Below, piece by piece: positions 34,889 to 42,152 of a DNA stretch of 42,152 nucleotides (position 1 is its first letter; each line of letters starts with the position of its first letter). The position numbers and the translations under genes were made by a program. Source of the stretch: an uncultured Sphingomonas sp. (GTDB taxonomy: Bacteria; Pseudomonadota; Alphaproteobacteria; Sphingomonadales; Sphingomonadaceae); contig CAJYJW010000220.1 in NCBI GenBank assembly GCA_913775025.1, positions 1 through 42,152 on the forward strand. Direction: 5' to 3'. A model generated the notes under the pieces. The model was not told the origin of the DNA and did not search any database. It saw only the letters and a program-made list of their open reading frames with translations.

Positions 34889-36181
34889 TCACTTTCCGAT
34901 GCAGAATCGACCGAAAAGCGCGTCGAGCATCTCCTCGACACCCCCCCGCCCAACGACGCTATCGAAGGCTGCGCGCGCCGCGCGCGCATGCTCCGCCGCG
35001 ATCAGTATGTCAGGCTCAGAAACGATGCTGCGAAGCGACATATAAGCTAGGTGCAATGCATCGCGCTGACGACGGTTGACGGCGAAACTATCGGTGGTTG
35101 GCAGCAATGCTTTCGCCCGGTCGACCAACATCGCTACCAGCGCTCCGATACCCTGCCCCGTCTTTGCCGAGATTATCATATCGACATTCGGAATGGCTTG
35201 CGGTTGAACGTCGGCTTTCGTTTGCAGGCGTATCACATTCGCGCCCCCCGGCGTTTCCGATGGATCGCCCAACCAGAGAATGATGTCGGCCTGCGTGATC
35301 GCCTCCTCCGCACGCGCGACGCCAATTTGTTCGATCGCATCGTCGCTAACCCGTAGGCCCGCCGTGTCGCTTAGCAGGAAGGCGATGCCGGCGAAGGCGA
35401 CCGGCACCTCCACCACATCCCGCGTCGTTCCCGCTATGGGTGAAACAATAGCCGCCTCGCGTTGCACGAGTGCGTTCAGCAACGTCGATTTGCCGGCATT
35501 CGGCGGGCCGGCCAGCACCACGCGCACACCATCGCGCAGGCGTTCTGCCGAAGGTGCCTCCAACAGCGCGCCGATCTCATCGGCCAGTTTGGCAGCTGCG
35601 TTCCTTACCGGGGCGTCGTCAGCCGCCACGTCGCCCTCGTCGGCGAAGTCGAGCAAAGCCTCGATCTGCGCCGCGATGCCAAGAACGTCATTCCGCCAAG
35701 CCTCGACGCGGCGGCTCAGGGCGCCGTCCGCCGTCAGCATCGCCGCGCGCCGCTGCGTCTCGGTTTCGGCGGCCAGCAGGTCGGCCAGCCCCTCCGCCTC
35801 TGCCAGATCGATCACCCCGTTTGCGAACGCGCGGCGGGTGAACTCGCCTGCCAGAGCGGCCCGCAGGCCGGGGATGCCAGCGAGCGCCCGCAACACCGCA
35901 TCTGCGACGGCGCGGCCGCCATGAATGTGCAGCTCCGCCAGCGGCTCCCCGGTCGCGGTCGCGGTTCCGGGAAACCAGAGCGCCAAACCCCGGTCGAGCA
36001 ACAGACCATTCGCCGGATCGCGCAGCCGCGCATAGCTCGCCCGCCGGGGTGGTGGCAGTCGGCCGATCATCGCCTGGAGCGCCTGCCCTGCCCCCGGCCC
36101 ACTCATTCGAACGACGCCGATCGCCGCCGGCGGCGACCCACTCGACAGCGCGAAGATCGTCGCCGCCTCTTCGACGCTCAC
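34889..36181 (-). CDS. mnmE: tRNA modification GTPase MnmE
   Basis: 430 residues from a GTG at 36181 that overlaps the DUF6489 stop (GTGA); the track ORF to 36226 adds 15 residues read through that gene. An N-terminal folate-binding domain (TIFALSSGSPPAAIGVVRMSGPGA) precedes an embedded G domain with G1 GPPNAGKSTLLNAL, G2 TTRDVV and G3 DTAG. The C-terminal catalytic tail is CIGK (family CxGK). The G4 motif appears as TKAD where NKxD is usual. Together with MnmG it modifies wobble uridines. Confidence 0.96.
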   Translation of the reverse strand: MSVEEAATIFALSSGSPPAAIGVVRMSGPGAGQALQAMIGRLPPPRRASYARLRDPANGLLLDRGLALWFPGTATATGEPLAELHIHGGRAVADAVLRALAGIPGLRAALAGEFTRRAFANGVIDLAEAEGLADLLAAETETQRRAAMLTADGALSRRVEAWRNDVLGIAAQIEALLDFADEGDVAADDAPVRNAAAKLADEIGALLEAPSAERLRDGVRVVLAGPPNAGKSTLLNALVQREAAIVSPIAGTTRDVVEVPVAFAGIAFLLSDTAGLRVSDDAIEQIGVARAEEAITQADIILWLGDPSETPGGANVIRLQTKADVQPQAIPNVDMIISAKTGQGIGALVAMLVDRAKALLPTTDSFAVNRRQRDALHLAYMSLRSIVSEPDILIAAEHARAARAAFDSVVGRGGVEEMLDALFGRFCIGK

Positions 36182-36417
36182 TTCTTGGTCATGCCCCCGC
36201 TCATCTGCTCGAACAGCTGACGCCACATCGCCATGCTGGCCTCGCCCATCGGCGACCAGCTGCGCATCAGCGTCTCCACCGTCTCCGGCGTCAGTCCCTC
36301 GTCGATCGTGCGGCGCATCTTGTCGAGATAGAGATCATGCACGCTGGTGAGATCAGGCAGGCCCATCAGGCGGCGGGCCTCCTCCGGCGTGCAGTCCACA
36401 TCCATCGTTACCTTCAT
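36178..36417 (-). CDS. DUF6489 family small protein
   Basis: 79 residues from ATG 36417 (MKVTMDVDCTPEEARRLMGLPD); the track ORF merges it with a shadow upstream. The sequence is helical, with a mid-region (LDKMRRTIDEGLTPETVETLMRSW) and a Met-rich end (WRQLFEQMSGGMTKK) reminiscent of PHA-synthase-associated or phasin-like small proteins. The function is unknown. It is co-directional and overlapping with mnmE, the conserved arrangement I recall in sphingomonads, and divergent from ogt. Confidence 0.88.
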   Translation of the reverse strand: MKVTMDVDCTPEEARRLMGLPDLTSVHDLYLDKMRRTIDEGLTPETVETLMRSWSPMGEASMAMWRQLFEQMSGGMTKK

Positions 36418-36483
36418 GCCGCACTCTCCACCTGCTTGAGCCGCCCGCCGGCTTGCTGGTAGAGGGATGCAGGAGATGGGTCC

Positions 36484-36978
36484 ATGCCGCAATCCTCGCT
36501 GACGACACCGATCGGCACGCTCCATATCTTTGCGGACAGCGGAGTGCTGACGGCCATCACGATCGGGGCCGCGCACCCCGATGCGCCCGACGATCCGGTC
36601 ACTCGGGAGGCGGCAGCGCAACTGGCCGCATGGTTCGCCAAACGATTGACCCGGTTCGATCTGCCGCTGTTGCCCCCGCGAACGCCGCGCGGCGACGCCC
36701 TGCGCGCGGCGGTACAGGCCATCGAATATGGCCGCACGGCAAGCTATGGCGACGTCGCGCGCGTGATCGGATCGCATCCCCGCGCGATCGGGCAGGCTTG
36801 TGCACGAAACCCCTTCCCCATCGTCGTGCCCTGTCATCGGGTGGTGGCGGCGGGTGGGGCGATCGGGCATTATTCCGCGGGTGCGGGTATCGACACCAAA
36901 TACCGGCTTCTCGACCACGAACGCAGCAAGGACAGCATTGATGGGCAGCTCTATCCAGATCGACACGTTGGCGCATGA
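36484..36978 (+). CDS. ogt: Methylated-DNA--protein-cysteine methyltransferase
   Basis: 164 residues. It transfers O6-methyl groups from guanine to its own cysteine, a suicide repair reaction. The active site is VVPCHRVVAAGG (Cys about 118), with the DNA-binding HTH TASYGDVARVIGSHPRAIGQA just before it. There is no Ada regulatory domain. An AGGAG ribosome-binding site lies 9 bases before ATG. Its last 38 bases overlap the 5' end of the dienelactone hydrolase gene in another frame; the tail after LLDHERSK is therefore probably shaped by that overlap. Confidence 0.93.
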   Translation: MPQSSLTTPIGTLHIFADSGVLTAITIGAAHPDAPDDPVTREAAAQLAAWFAKRLTRFDLPLLPPRTPRGDALRAAVQAIEYGRTASYGDVARVIGSHPRAIGQACARNPFPIVVPCHRVVAAGGAIGHYSAGAGIDTKYRLLDHERSKDSIDGQLYPDRHVGA

Positions 36979-37645
36979 TGGGCGCTTTACCGGCTATTGC
37001 GCGGAACCGGCGGGCACGCCCAAGGCGGCAATCGTCGTCCTACAGGAGATTTTCGGCGTTAACCCGGGCATCCGTGCGAAATGCGATGCCTGGGCGGCGG
37101 ACGGCTATCTCGCCATCGCACCCGATATCTTCTGGCGCAACGAGGCCGGCGTGTCGCTTGATCCCGATGTCGAGGCCGATTTCAAGCGCGGCCTCGCCCT
37201 GCTCCAGCAGACCGACATCGACAAGGCCGTCAGCGATATCGAGGCGACGATCCGCGCTGCCCGGTCTAGGCTTGGCGACGCGCATGGCAAGGTCGGAACG
37301 GTCGGCTTCTGCTTCGGCGGTCTGCTCGCCTACTTGACCGCGACGCGTACGGATACGGATGCCGCGGTCGGCTATTATGGCGGCGGGATCGACGGTTTTC
37401 TTGGCGAAAGCTCAGCGATCGGCAAGCCGCTGCTGCTGCATTTCGCCGAGAAGGATCATTTCATCGACGCGGGCGCGCGGCAGAAGATCCACGCCGCGCT
37501 GGACGACAACCGGCATGTCGAGATCGAGGAATATGCCGGGGTCGATCACGGCTTCGCCACGACATCCGGCGCGCGGCGTGACGACGCAGCCGCCGAACGG
37601 GCCGATGCGCGCACGGCTGCGTTCTTCTCGCAGCATCTGGCCTGA
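36941..37645 (+). CDS. Dienelactone hydrolase family protein
   Basis: 234 residues, an alpha/beta hydrolase of the DLH family. The catalytic triad is visible: Cys124 in GFCFGG, Asp172 in EKDHF and His203 in DHGF. The Cys nucleophile and the N-terminal VVLQEIFGVNPGIR match carboxymethylenebutenolidase-type enzymes. No aromatic ring-cleavage genes adjoin, so the physiological ester or lactone is unknown. The ATG at 36941 overlaps ogt by 38 bp; no better start is apparent downstream before the conserved GRFTGYCAEP. Confidence 0.92.
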   Translation: MGSSIQIDTLAHDGRFTGYCAEPAGTPKAAIVVLQEIFGVNPGIRAKCDAWAADGYLAIAPDIFWRNEAGVSLDPDVEADFKRGLALLQQTDIDKAVSDIEATIRAARSRLGDAHGKVGTVGFCFGGLLAYLTATRTDTDAAVGYYGGGIDGFLGESSAIGKPLLLHFAEKDHFIDAGARQKIHAALDDNRHVEIEEYAGVDHGFATTSGARRDDAAAERADARTAAFFSQHLA

Positions 37646-37651
37646 CGCCTC

Positions 37652-37688
37652 GGGACAAAGGCCGGCAGCGACTGTCGGCCTTTGTCCC
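37652..37688. terminator. Long hairpin terminator after dienelactone hydrolase gene
   Basis: GGGACAAAGGCCG ... CGGCCTTTGTCCC is a perfect 13-bp inverted repeat that extends inward through a G-T pair and CAG/CTG to a CGA triloop. It starts 6 bp past the stop. The internal TTTGTCCC arm gives some T-richness. The convergent terC gene ends 97 bp away, so it may serve both directions. Confidence 0.7.
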
Positions 37689-37747
37689 TCGCCAACGCCC
37701 GATACGATCGTCGTTTCAAACGGATCGCCCGAACGCGAATGAACCTT

Positions 37748-37769
37748 GCCGCACCGTTTCAGATGCGGC
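37748..37769. terminator. Small hairpin downstream of terC
   Basis: GCCGCA-N10-TGCGGC, a 6-bp stem lying 15 bp past the terC stop on the minus strand. It lacks a T-tract, so termination is only a possibility. Confidence 0.35.
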
Positions 37770-37784
37770 GGTCAGGTCCCTGGA

Positions 37785-38441
37785 TCAGCGAAACAGGGGC
37801 AGCACTTCATGGCCGCCCTCCCAGATCATCTTAAGCGCGACATATACGATCACCAGCAGGCCGACATAGGCGATCCAGCGATATCGCTCGATATAGCGCG
37901 CCAGCACGTTGGCGGCGACGCCCATCAGCGCGACCGACAGGATCAGGCCGATCACCAGAATGCCCGGATGCTCGCGCGCGGCGCCCGCCACCGCCAGCAC
38001 ATTGTCCAGGCTCATGCTGACGTCCGCCAGCGCCACGGCCCAGGCTGCCTGCGCGAAATTCTTGGCAGGCTTCGCGGTGATCGCATCGCCCTCCCCCGTT
38101 TCCGGCGAAGCATCGCCAGCCTTGGGGTGCAGCTCGCGATACATCTTCCACGCGACCCACAGCAGCAGCAGCCCACCCGCCAGCACCAGCCCGACGATCT
38201 GGAGCAATTGCGTTACCAGCAGCGCGAAGATGATCCGCAGCACCAGCGCGGCGGCGATGCCAATCAGGATGACCTTGCGACGCTGATCCTTCGGCAACCC
38301 GGCCGCCAGCGCGCCGACGACGATCGCATTGTCGCCCGCCAGCATGATATCGATCATCAAGACCTGCCCGAAGGCGGCCAGCGCGGCCGGCGAGCCGATG
38401 TTCGCGAAGTCGGCGACGATATGCTGCCAGATGTCACCCAT
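37785..38441 (-). CDS. TerC/YjbE family integral membrane protein
   Basis: 218 residues with about seven membrane segments. The TerC family acidic motifs are LMIDIMLAGDNAIVVG (about 28-43) and ALADVSMSLDNVLAVAG (about 136-152), whose Asp/Asn residues are thought to bind a divalent metal during transport. Homologues export manganese or act in metal loading of exported proteins. An AAGGGAA ribosome-binding site precedes the ATG. The gene lies alone between convergent dienelactone hydrolase and rho. Confidence 0.92.
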   Translation of the reverse strand: MGDIWQHIVADFANIGSPAALAAFGQVLMIDIMLAGDNAIVVGALAAGLPKDQRRKVILIGIAAALVLRIIFALLVTQLLQIVGLVLAGGLLLLWVAWKMYRELHPKAGDASPETGEGDAITAKPAKNFAQAAWAVALADVSMSLDNVLAVAGAAREHPGILVIGLILSVALMGVAANVLARYIERYRWIAYVGLLVIVYVALKMIWEGGHEVLPLFR

Positions 38442-38578
38442 ATGCCGTTCCCTTGCTCCGCCGTGCGATACCGGCGGCGTCTCTAGCAGGCATGCGCGCG
38501 CGCCCGTCCAGCAAAAATGCCTGACGGGGGCGATGGGACCAGTGGCAATGTTTCGTTACGTACGGGGGTCACGGCGCG

Positions 38579-38659
38579 GACACCGGCGAAGCCGGTGTCG
38601 TCGGTCGGGCCTTGCCCGCCGGCCGGGCCGGGATGAGTCCGGCGGCAACATGCCGCCGG
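38579..38659. repeat. Three GC-rich hairpins downstream of rho
   Basis: Three palindromes lie between terC and the rho stop: GACACCGGC-GAA-GCCGGTGTC (38579-38599), GCCCG-CCGGC-CGGGC (38614-38628) and CCGGCGGC-AACAT-GCCGCCGG (38639-38659). The last begins 10 bp past the rho stop on the minus strand. None has a T-tract. They may mark the rho mRNA 3' end or stabilise it, or belong to a dispersed palindromic element. Confidence 0.55.
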
Positions 38660-38669
38660 CCATCCTCGG

Positions 38670-39926
<1,257 letters not shown>

Positions 39927-40027
39927 CGGGGATCGTCCTGGGGAGCGGGCTTCGTATCGGGCGTGGGGAACGCGGAAAGCCGAGAGGGGGTATCGCCCCG
40001 CGCGAACGGCGGGCGTCTCTGCCGCGC

Positions 40028-40056
40028 GCCCTAGGCGCAGGCGTGAATCAAGTCAA
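40028..40056 (-). promoter_or_regulatory. Candidate sigma-70-type promoter of rho
   Basis: On the minus strand, TTGACT (-35, 40056-40051) is followed by exactly 17 bases and TAGGGC (-10-like, 40033-40028). The -35 is strong and the -10 weak. A GATTC site lies within the spacer. This would give a leader of about 95 nt before the rho ATG. Confidence 0.4.
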
Positions 40057-40070
40057 GCCGCCGCCTTCGC

Positions 40071-40538
40071 CTAGAAGGGCTTTACGATCACCAGAATCAC
40101 GATGACGGCAGTGGCGATGCCCGGCACCTCGTTCATCAGCCTGAGCGTGCGATCACGGGCCGGGCGATAGCCGCGCGCCATCCGCTTGCCATAAGCGACG
40201 GCCCAGCCGTGATAGCCGGTGAGCGCGAAGACGATCAGCAGCTTGGCATGCAGCCAGCCCTCTTTCAGGATCGGGATGCCGTTCAGCTGGTTGATCCAGA
40301 TGAGGGACAGCCCCAGCACCCAGACCGCGATCATCGCCGGCGTCAGGATGATGGAGCGCAGCCGCGCCGACCGCTCAATCCATTGCCGGTCCTCCGGCGA
40401 TCCGGGAGCTGTCGGTTGCTGGTAGATGTAGAAGCGCGGCAGCATGAACAGCCCCGCGATCCAGAAGATTACGAAGATCAGATGCGCGGCCTTCACCCAA
40501 AGATACGTCGTCACCAGCATCCACTCCAGAAGCGTCAT
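40071..40538 (-). CDS. hemJ: Protoporphyrinogen IX oxidase HemJ
   Basis: 155 residues with four membrane helices. WVKAAHLIFVIFWIAGLFMLPRFYIY near the N-terminus carries the conserved His of the HemJ (formerly UPF0093/CopD-like) family, and LHAKLLIVFALTGYHGWAVAYGKR a second conserved region. HemJ oxidises protoporphyrinogen IX to protoporphyrin IX in many proteobacteria that lack HemG and HemY. It starts 6 bp after the hemE stop, so both haem genes are probably on one message. Confidence 0.92.
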   Translation of the reverse strand: MTLLEWMLVTTYLWVKAAHLIFVIFWIAGLFMLPRFYIYQQPTAPGSPEDRQWIERSARLRSIILTPAMIAVWVLGLSLIWINQLNGIPILKEGWLHAKLLIVFALTGYHGWAVAYGKRMARGYRPARDRTLRLMNEVPGIATAVIVILVIVKPF

Positions 40539-40544
40539 CGCAGG

Positions 40545-41603
40545 TCAGGCCCGTACCAATTCCAGCAGCCGTTCGACATGGGCGATCGGCGTATGCTGCC
40601 CGATGCCATGGCCGAGGTTGAAGATATGCGGCCGATCGCGAAACGTCTCGCGAATATGGCCGACCGCGCGATCGAGTGCGGCGCCCCCCGCCTCCAGCGC
40701 CAGCGGATCGAGATTGCCCTGCACCGGCACATCGGCGGGCAAGGCTGCGTTCGCCCAGACGGGATCGAGCGTCTCGTCCAGCCCAACCGCATCCGGCCCG
40801 ACCCCGGCGACATAATCCGGCAGCTTCGCCCCCGCCCCCTTGGGAAAGCCGATCACCGGCACGCCGGGGCACCGCGCGCGAAACGCATCGACGATGCGCC
40901 GGTTGGGCGCGATCACCCAGTCGCGAAACTGTTCGGGGGCGAGACTGCCGGCCCAGCTGTCGAACAGCTGCACCGCATCCACGCCAGCCTCCGCTTGGCC
41001 CACGAGATAGTCGACCGTCAGATCGGCGATGCGGTGAAGCAGCCGCTCAAACCGTGCCGGATCGGCGTAGGCGCTCAACCGCGTCTCGTGATGGTCCTTC
41101 GATCCCTGCCCCGCCACCATATAGGTCGCGACAGTCCATGGGGAACCCGCGAAGCCCAGGAAGGTCGTTTCGGGCGATAGCATGGCGCTCACTCGCCGAA
41201 CCGTCGCGTAGATCGGCTCCAGACGCTCCACACGGGCCTTCAGCGCCTCCATCGGGCTGTCGAGCAGGCGGGGGGCGAGGCGCGGCCCCTCGCCCGGTCC
41301 GAACGTCAGATCCTGCCCCATCGCCCATGGCACCATCAGAATGTCGGAAAACAGGATCGCCCCGTCGAAGCCGAACCGGCGGATCGGCTGGATCGTCACC
41401 TCGGCCGCCGCCTCCGGATCGGTGGCGAGCGCGAGGAAACCGCCCTTCTCGGCCCGAAGCGCGCGATATTCGGGCAAATAGCGCCCGGCCTGGCGCATCA
41501 ACCACACCGGCGGTGGATCGCGACGCTCACCGCGCAGCACGGCGAGGAGGGGTTTTTCCGTCGTCTCGTTCAGGGTCGCGACGCTCGTGCTCGGGGGCAC
41601 CAT
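40545..41603 (-). CDS. hemE: Uroporphyrinogen decarboxylase
   Basis: 352 residues, a TIM-barrel enzyme that removes four acetate carboxyls from uroporphyrinogen III to give coproporphyrinogen III. The signature WLMRQAGRYLPEYRALR is near residue 33; AILFSDILMVPWAMG and GFAGSPWTVATYMV are further family marks. An AAGGA ribosome-binding site sits 7 bases before ATG 41603. hemE next to the replication origin is the arrangement known from Caulobacter and other alphaproteobacteria. Confidence 0.97.
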   Translation of the reverse strand: MVPPSTSVATLNETTEKPLLAVLRGERRDPPPVWLMRQAGRYLPEYRALRAEKGGFLALATDPEAAAEVTIQPIRRFGFDGAILFSDILMVPWAMGQDLTFGPGEGPRLAPRLLDSPMEALKARVERLEPIYATVRRVSAMLSPETTFLGFAGSPWTVATYMVAGQGSKDHHETRLSAYADPARFERLLHRIADLTVDYLVGQAEAGVDAVQLFDSWAGSLAPEQFRDWVIAPNRRIVDAFRARCPGVPVIGFPKGAGAKLPDYVAGVGPDAVGLDETLDPVWANAALPADVPVQGNLDPLALEAGGAALDRAVGHIRETFRDRPHIFNLGHGIGQHTPIAHVERLLELVRA

Positions 41604-41650
41604 AACTATCCTTATTTAGAATCTTAGGGTGGTAGAGGGTAGTAGGTCCG

Positions 41651-41669
41651 CCCCGCAGCGGGGTTTATT
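41651..41669 (+). terminator. Intrinsic-terminator-like hairpin facing away from hemE
   Basis: CCCCG-CAG-CGGGG followed by TTTATT on the plus strand. A short GC stem with a T-rich tail could stop rightward transcripts antisense to hemE before they enter the candidate origin. The stem is only 5 bp. Confidence 0.35.
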
Positions 41670-41746
41670 CCCGCCGCCCCAAGTTGCCAACAGCTTGACT
41701 CACATGCGACTCGCCAAGCCCCCATGAGTCGCGAAACGCGCGCCCG

Positions 41747-41755
41747 TTATCCACA
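41747..41755 (+). promoter_or_regulatory. DnaA box (perfect consensus)
   Basis: TTATCCACA, identical to the high-affinity DnaA box, in the hemE-ppsR gap. Confidence 0.75.
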
Positions 41756-41778
41756 GGCTGGGGAAAATGCGCGGAGGC

Positions 41779-41787
41779 TGTGGAAAG
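41779..41787 (-). promoter_or_regulatory. DnaA-box variant
   Basis: CTTTCCACA on the minus strand, differing from TTATCCACA at two positions; 32 bp from the perfect box and in inverse orientation. Confidence 0.4.
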
Positions 41788-41870
41788 CTCCGCGAACCGA
41801 GTCCGTTGCAGCGGGCACGAAACGGCGGCTTGTGCGGATGCGCCCGATTCCGCTAGCGCCGCCCCCATGG

Positions 41871-41879
41871 TTTTCCACA
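41871..41879 (+). promoter_or_regulatory. DnaA box (one mismatch)
   Basis: TTTTCCACA differs from the consensus only at position 3; 47 bp before the ppsR start. Confidence 0.6.
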
Positions 41880-41925
41880 GGAACATTCAGGCCCCGAATC
41901 CGGATCGGGCGGGGATCATGGTCTG

Positions 41926-42152
41926 ATGCGGCTGCACCTTCACCTGCTGAGCGATTCCACCGGCGAGACGCTGGAGAATATCGCCAAGGCCGGCCTCGCC
42001 CAGTTCGACGGGGTGGAGACGATCAAGCATTTCTGGCCGATGGTGCGCTCCGAAGGACATCTCGATCGCGTGATGCTCGAGATCGCCTCGCGCCCCGGTC
42101 TCGTCATCTACACGCTGGTAAATCCGGAGGTGCGGCATCGGCTGGAGACACG
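41926..42152 (+). CDS. ppsR: Pyruvate, phosphate dikinase regulatory protein (DUF299), 3'-truncated
   Basis: The first 75 codons of a kinase/pyrophosphorylase that controls PEP synthetase or PPDK by phosphorylation. The N-terminus reads MRLHLHLLSDSTGETLENIAK; SDSTGETL is the family hallmark. The frame is open to the window end, which is why the ORF track omits it. The ATG at 41926 is chosen because the ATG at 41918 meets a stop two codons later. It is divergent from hemE across the candidate origin. Confidence 0.93.
   Translation, partial: MRLHLHLLSDSTGETLENIAKAGLAQFDGVETIKHFWPMVRSEGHLDRVMLEIASRPGLVIYTLVNPEVRHRLET

Larger units (their letters stand above)
41604..41925. other. Candidate chromosomal replication origin (oriC) between hemE and ppsR
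   Basis: A 322-bp gene-free region. It holds a perfect DnaA box TTATCCACA (41747), a second TTTTCCACA (41871) and an inverted CTTTCCACA variant (41779). An AT-rich stretch (ATAACTATCCTTATTTAGAA) lies next to hemE. Seven GANTC sites (41619, 41697, 41708, 41726, 41799, 41846, 41896) far exceed the one or so expected by chance, and GCGACTC/GAGTCGC forms an inverted repeat at 41706-41732. The hemE-side location is a known alphaproteobacterial origin context. No CtrA box pair was recognised. Confidence 0.65.

Noticed and set aside
38442-38578. yybP-ykoY (manganese) riboswitch upstream of terC
   Set aside because: TerC-family genes often carry one, but I could not find the conserved junction motifs or a terminator helix in the terC leader.
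41665-41886. 73-residue minus-strand ORF in the hemE-ppsR gap
   Set aside because: No recognisable domain or convincing ribosome-binding site, and it lies across the DnaA boxes and GANTC cluster; best read as non-coding.

Overview
The window is a high-GC, gene-dense bacterial chromosome segment that reads as an alphaproteobacterium, most likely a Sphingomonas-type sphingomonad (inference). The support is the gene order rho-hemJ-hemE-[origin-like gap]-ppsR, the block mnmE-mnmG-rsmG-parA-parB with parS sites, the order DUF3576-leuS-lptE-holA, many ATGA/GTGA stop-start overlaps, and GANTC sites clustered in the hemE/ppsR gap. No tRNA, rRNA, CRISPR array or insertion sequence was seen.

Layout. 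(1) 1-2777: the 3' part of a TonB-dependent siderophore receptor and an overlapping PepSY membrane protein. (2) 2945-3514: a PfpI/DJ-1 family protein, ending at a strong bidirectional hairpin. (3) 3561-12780, minus strand: a nine-gene, fully overlapping operon in the order myo-inositol-1-phosphate synthase, HD-like protein, SAM methyltransferase, Gfo/Idh/MocA dehydrogenase, zinc-ribbon MBL-fold protein, YcaO protein, IolE/IolI-like TIM-barrel protein, GT4 glycosyltransferase, PIG-L deacetylase. A Crp/Fnr-type regulator lies just upstream. I do not recognise this set as a described pathway; it is the main candidate for a novel system. (4) 13738-19691, minus strand: an AI-2E family membrane protein and a tripartite MFS efflux operon (DHA2 permease, HlyD/EmrA adaptor, NodT-type outer membrane factor) ending in a GNAT gene. 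(5) 19965-23895, plus strand: an overlapping trehalose operon otsB-GH15-otsA. (6) 23911-25888: YggS/PLPBP, a shortened ThiE/TenI-like protein and a small outer-membrane beta-barrel. (7) 26061-30637, plus strand: DUF3576 lipoprotein, leuS, lptE, holA. (8) 30659-36417, minus strand: DUF6489, mnmE, mnmG, rsmG, parA, parB, with three parS-like palindromes. (9) 36484-37645, plus strand: ogt and a dienelactone hydrolase, closed by a long hairpin. (10) 37785-41603, minus strand: TerC, rho, hemJ, hemE. (11) 41604-41925: a 322-bp gene-free region with DnaA boxes and seven GANTC sites, a candidate oriC, followed by the 5' end of ppsR.

How the genes fit together. The right half is origin-proximal housekeeping: partitioning (ParAB/parS), tRNA wobble modification (MnmEG), 16S rRNA methylation (RsmG), haem synthesis (HemE, HemJ) and transcription termination (Rho). 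The left half is accessory. The inositol operon has the parts to make an inositol phosphate, oxidise and isomerise the ring, glycosylate it, remove an acyl group from the sugar amine, methylate, and carry out an ATP-dependent YcaO step. It contains no transporter, so the product may be an intracellular small molecule or a lipid head group. That reading comes from family functions only; the product is unknown.
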